Source: JAAYAE01 sp963678395 (GTDB lineage: Bacteria > Bacillota > Negativicutes > Acidaminococcales > Acidaminococcaceae). From it: a DNA stretch of 64,000 nt. Below are positions 61,881 to 64,000 of the stretch, one piece after another; position 1 is the first letter of the stretch, and each line of letters opens with the position of its first letter. Location of the stretch: positions 2,046,001 through 2,110,000 of the forward strand of contig OY782827.1 of NCBI GenBank assembly GCA_963678395.1. The letters run 5' to 3'. Made by a program: the position numbers and the translations under genes. The notes below the pieces were generated by a model. The model was not told the origin of the DNA. It saw only the letters and a program-made list of their open reading frames with translations, and ran no database searches.

Positions 61881-63576
61881 TATTTTCAATCATTACTGTA
61901 ATTTCTATATCCCCATTAGCTATAAACTTTAAGGGATATTTTTGTTTATATTTGCTTCCCTTCATCATGCTCTGCAAATTAGCAGTGGCCGGAATAGTAT
62001 CTTTGCTTTCGTTAACCTGTTCTTCAGTCTTTTTAGAAATATTTGGTAAAATATCTACAACCATTTCATTATTGCTGTCTGCCTCATTAAATTCATCTAA
62101 AAATTCTTTAAACTTTGGTTTTTTAGTAACCACCGGCACACCTGATTTGGCTTCTTGTTGCTTTTTTATAAGCTTTGTCAACCAAGCATAGGCATTCCCA
62201 CCACGTATAACAATATTCATTGGTCCAAGCTTTTGTTTTTCCGGTACCTTAAGCTCTATTTCCTTGGTAAAATTTCCCGCTCGATAAGGCTTGAATTCTA
62301 TAAGCAAAGGGATTATACTGCCAGGTTTAAATTTTTCCTTGGGTATTTTAGCACTAACTATTTCAGCGACTTCAAAATCCGACGTTGCTTCCACATCAAC
62401 GTTAACAGCAAAAATAGTGACTTTTTCAAATTTATTTTTCATAAGCATATCGCAGGCATAGGCTAATTCGCCGTTAGTGGCCTTAGCAATATCATTACTA
62501 TTATAAAACATGTTCTCTCTTCTAAGTGTAATCTCCCCTGAATTTTCACCTCTAGCCGTAATATTAAAGGTTATATGGGAAGTTCCTCCACCTTTTCTAT
62601 CAATAGTCTTATTAAGCACATTGTAACAAATACTATCAACTAAACTTGGAACTAAATCTTCATCGGTAATTAGCTGTACGCTGGCCGTTTTATGTAGACC
62701 CCTATCTTTATCCGTAGCCGAAACAAACATGGGTATTATTTTGGGATTTTCCTTAATTTGCCCAGCTATACCCGTTGCTCTATCTTGAGATATGCGCCCC
62801 TTTAAATCTCCTAGAGCACCTACCTTAAATGCCGATTCCATGTTGGGAATAGAAGCAAAAATCCAAGCATTGGTCATAAAGTAATCTGACGCGCCTCTTT
62901 GCAAAAATGGATGCCCAAATGCCAAAATGCGGCCAGTTTCATCATCTTTCCACGTCACGGTGCCAATTGCGCCAATAGACATATCTCCACGAACCAATTC
63001 TACGCCAATAGAGCTACCAGGTTCCAATGCTACCTTGCTTAAATCTTGATTACCTGTAGGTACCGCATAAGTTTTGAGTCCCGTAGGCAATAATTTATCA
63101 CTTAAATATTTTATACCATCTTCTGTAAAACCACTAACCATAAGCGGTGTATTTTTCGGTAAAAATACAGCAGGGCGAGGGTCATAATTATCAAACATCT
63201 TTAACATTTCTCCTATAGGTGTCAAAAAACAATAATTAGGATCGGAAAAAGCCTTGCCATAAGCCACTGCTCCTGCTAAACAACCATCTATGTATACCGG
63301 ACTGCCACTCATACCTTGGGCAATACCACCCGAACGCTCAATAAGCGGACCTGAGGCTTTAATTAAAATATTATGCCCTGTCACATCCGATCCTGTTACA
63401 CCCAGCACCTCCACATCAAAGGTTTCTATATTGACACCTTTGATAACCGTCTTAGCATAACCATGCATACCAGGATGTAATTCCTCTACGGAAATAGTAG
63501 GAATAGCCGCCGCAGCTGCTACAAGAGGCATACACAAAAGCAATACTAGTATCAATAAAAACTTACCCTGTTTCAT
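61876..63576 (-). CDS. Exported S55 (SpoIVB-type) serine peptidase
   Basis: 566 residues. Signal peptide MKQGKFLLILVLLLCMPLVAAAA; the SpoIVB-type S55 domain (about 27-230) with VEELHPGMHGYAKTVIKG, FDVEVLGV and the nucleophile motif GGIAQGMSGSPVYIDG (88-93 GMSGSP), then GAVAYGKAF and FGHPFLQRG. The C-terminal half (from about 300) is beta-rich with Ig-like strands and a Lys-rich tail. In spore formers SpoIVB cleaves SpoIVFA; relatives without sporulation genes around them have unknown targets. Here it lies upstream of mla and tolC, so envelope substrates are likely. It has its own terminator. Confidence 0.9.
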   Translation of the reverse strand: MKQGKFLLILVLLLCMPLVAAAAAIPTISVEELHPGMHGYAKTVIKGVNIETFDVEVLGVTGSDVTGHNILIKASGPLIERSGGIAQGMSGSPVYIDGCLAGAVAYGKAFSDPNYCFLTPIGEMLKMFDNYDPRPAVFLPKNTPLMVSGFTEDGIKYLSDKLLPTGLKTYAVPTGNQDLSKVALEPGSSIGVELVRGDMSIGAIGTVTWKDDETGRILAFGHPFLQRGASDYFMTNAWIFASIPNMESAFKVGALGDLKGRISQDRATGIAGQIKENPKIIPMFVSATDKDRGLHKTASVQLITDEDLVPSLVDSICYNVLNKTIDRKGGGTSHITFNITARGENSGEITLRRENMFYNSNDIAKATNGELAYACDMLMKNKFEKVTIFAVNVDVEATSDFEVAEIVSAKIPKEKFKPGSIIPLLIEFKPYRAGNFTKEIELKVPEKQKLGPMNIVIRGGNAYAWLTKLIKKQQEAKSGVPVVTKKPKFKEFLDEFNEADSNNEMVVDILPNISKKTEEQVNESKDTIPATANLQSMMKGSKYKQKYPLKFIANGDIEITVMIENK

Positions 63577-63595
63577 AACTCACCCCTTATTATAT

Positions 63596-63632
63596 GGTAA
63601 AACCGGCGTGCCTAAGCTACGCCGGTTTTACC
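63596..63632 (-). terminator. Hairpin terminator after the lipoyl-like gene
   Basis: Stem GGTAAAACCGGCGT/ACGCCGGTTTTACC with a nine-base loop. There is no separate T run beyond the stem; the T4 is inside it. It lies 11 bases past the stop at 63644. Confidence 0.65.
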
Positions 63633-63643
63633 ACTGCTTATAA

Positions 63644-63955
63644 TCAAGGCTGGACTTGAACAACTACTTGCCCTGCCCTAATAAGGCTTCCTGGTGCTAC
63701 CGACACAGAAACAACTTTGCCACTGCAATTAGCGCGAACTGCTGCTGCTGTACCCGCAATAGTTGTTACTTTTACCAATATCTGACCTTCAGAAACCATA
63801 GTTCCTTGAGAAACTAAGCCCTCTGCTACCACAGTTCCAGTCAAACTACTTGTTTGAGGTACTGCTCCTGCCGCAAACGCCAGCCCGGCACAGGCCAAAA
63901 CCATTACCAAGCTCAAAAGAATTATATTTTTTATACTAAACAACTTTCTCACCAT
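63644..63955 (-). CDS. Exported small protein with biotinyl/lipoyl-like fold, no attachment lysine
   Basis: 103 residues. Signal peptide (about 1-29, IILLSLVMVLACAGLAFA). The mature 74 residues follow the barrel-sandwich pattern: SLTGTVVAEGLVSQGTMVSEGQILVKVTT, a turn, then VRANCSGKVVSVSVAPGSLIRAGQVVVQVQP. The hairpin that carries EAMKM in biotinyl domains reads TIAGTAAAVRANCSG, so no lysine is modified. The fold resembles half of an HlyD/MFP adaptor without its coiled coil. Role unknown. First gene of the visible superlocus, upstream of the S55 peptidase. Confidence 0.75.
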   Translation of the reverse strand: MVRKLFSIKNIILLSLVMVLACAGLAFAAGAVPQTSSLTGTVVAEGLVSQGTMVSEGQILVKVTTIAGTAAAVRANCSGKVVSVSVAPGSLIRAGQVVVQVQP

Positions 63956-64000
63956 AATAGATCATCCTTTCATAACCATACAGGACACCCCTGTCATATG

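Noticed and set aside
61876..63576. Sporulation operon
   Set aside because: Only an S55-type peptidase is present; no neighbouring spo genes, so a sporulation role cannot be claimed.

Overview
The window reads as chromosome of a diderm Firmicute of the class Negativicutes, with an Acidaminococcaceae-like gene set. Codon use is AT-leaning and promoters and ribosome sites look Firmicute. However, most of the DNA encodes an LPS outer membrane: complete Raetz-pathway, Kdo, heptose, Lpt, Bam, TamB and Mla genes plus SLH-type OmpM porins. Genus cannot be fixed from sequence reading alone. No phage, insertion sequence or CRISPR array was seen.

Layout. 1-1634: 5' part of nrdD, an unlisted 58-residue membrane ORF with its own terminator, and a five-tRNA operon (Lys-Glu-Val-Asp-Phe), all on the minus strand. 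1829-8477: a plus-strand tetrapyrrole operon (precorrin-2 dehydrogenase, hemA, hemC, cobA-hemD fusion, hemB, hemL) that runs from glutamyl-tRNA to uroporphyrinogen III and precorrin-2, which fits siroheme or cobalamin rather than heme. hemA carries a frameshift. 8514-15955: minus-strand heptose/inner-core operon plus lptD. Here hldD is frameshifted, GmhB lacks its nucleophilic Asp and GmhA has lost a conserved loop Gly. 16052-23205: mostly secreted envelope proteins of unclear role, YigZ, a BASS-family transporter and an NlpC/P60 hydrolase. 23292-26045: two tandem ompM paralogues with matching promoters, leaders and terminators.

26269-63955 is one long minus-strand outer-membrane biogenesis superlocus. 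From its upstream end it holds a secreted lipoyl-like protein, an S55 (SpoIVB-type) peptidase, mlaEFD, tolC, tamB, a sigma-70-family factor, a one-pass membrane protein, bamA, an unknown envelope protein, three OmpH/Skp-like proteins, lpxD, an OMP, an acyltransferase, lpxC-fabZ, lpxA, lpxI, lpxB, msbA, a waaA-lpxK fusion, kdsB, kdsA, kdsD, kdsC, another acyltransferase, lptC, lptA, lptB, lptFG, a DUF3084 protein and a YqgF-like protein. Internal promoters (before mlaE, tolC, ompH and probably lpxA and lpxB) and terminators divide it into several units.

The points most worth following are: the sigma factor with a candidate anti-sigma partner between tamB and bamA; the clustered lesions in ADP-heptose synthesis; the tolC promoter with a TetR-type operator; the paired ompM leaders with a variable hexamer in the signal peptide; and the WaaA-LpxK and MlaD-barrel fusions. 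Function calls rest on family recognition by eye; no database search was run.
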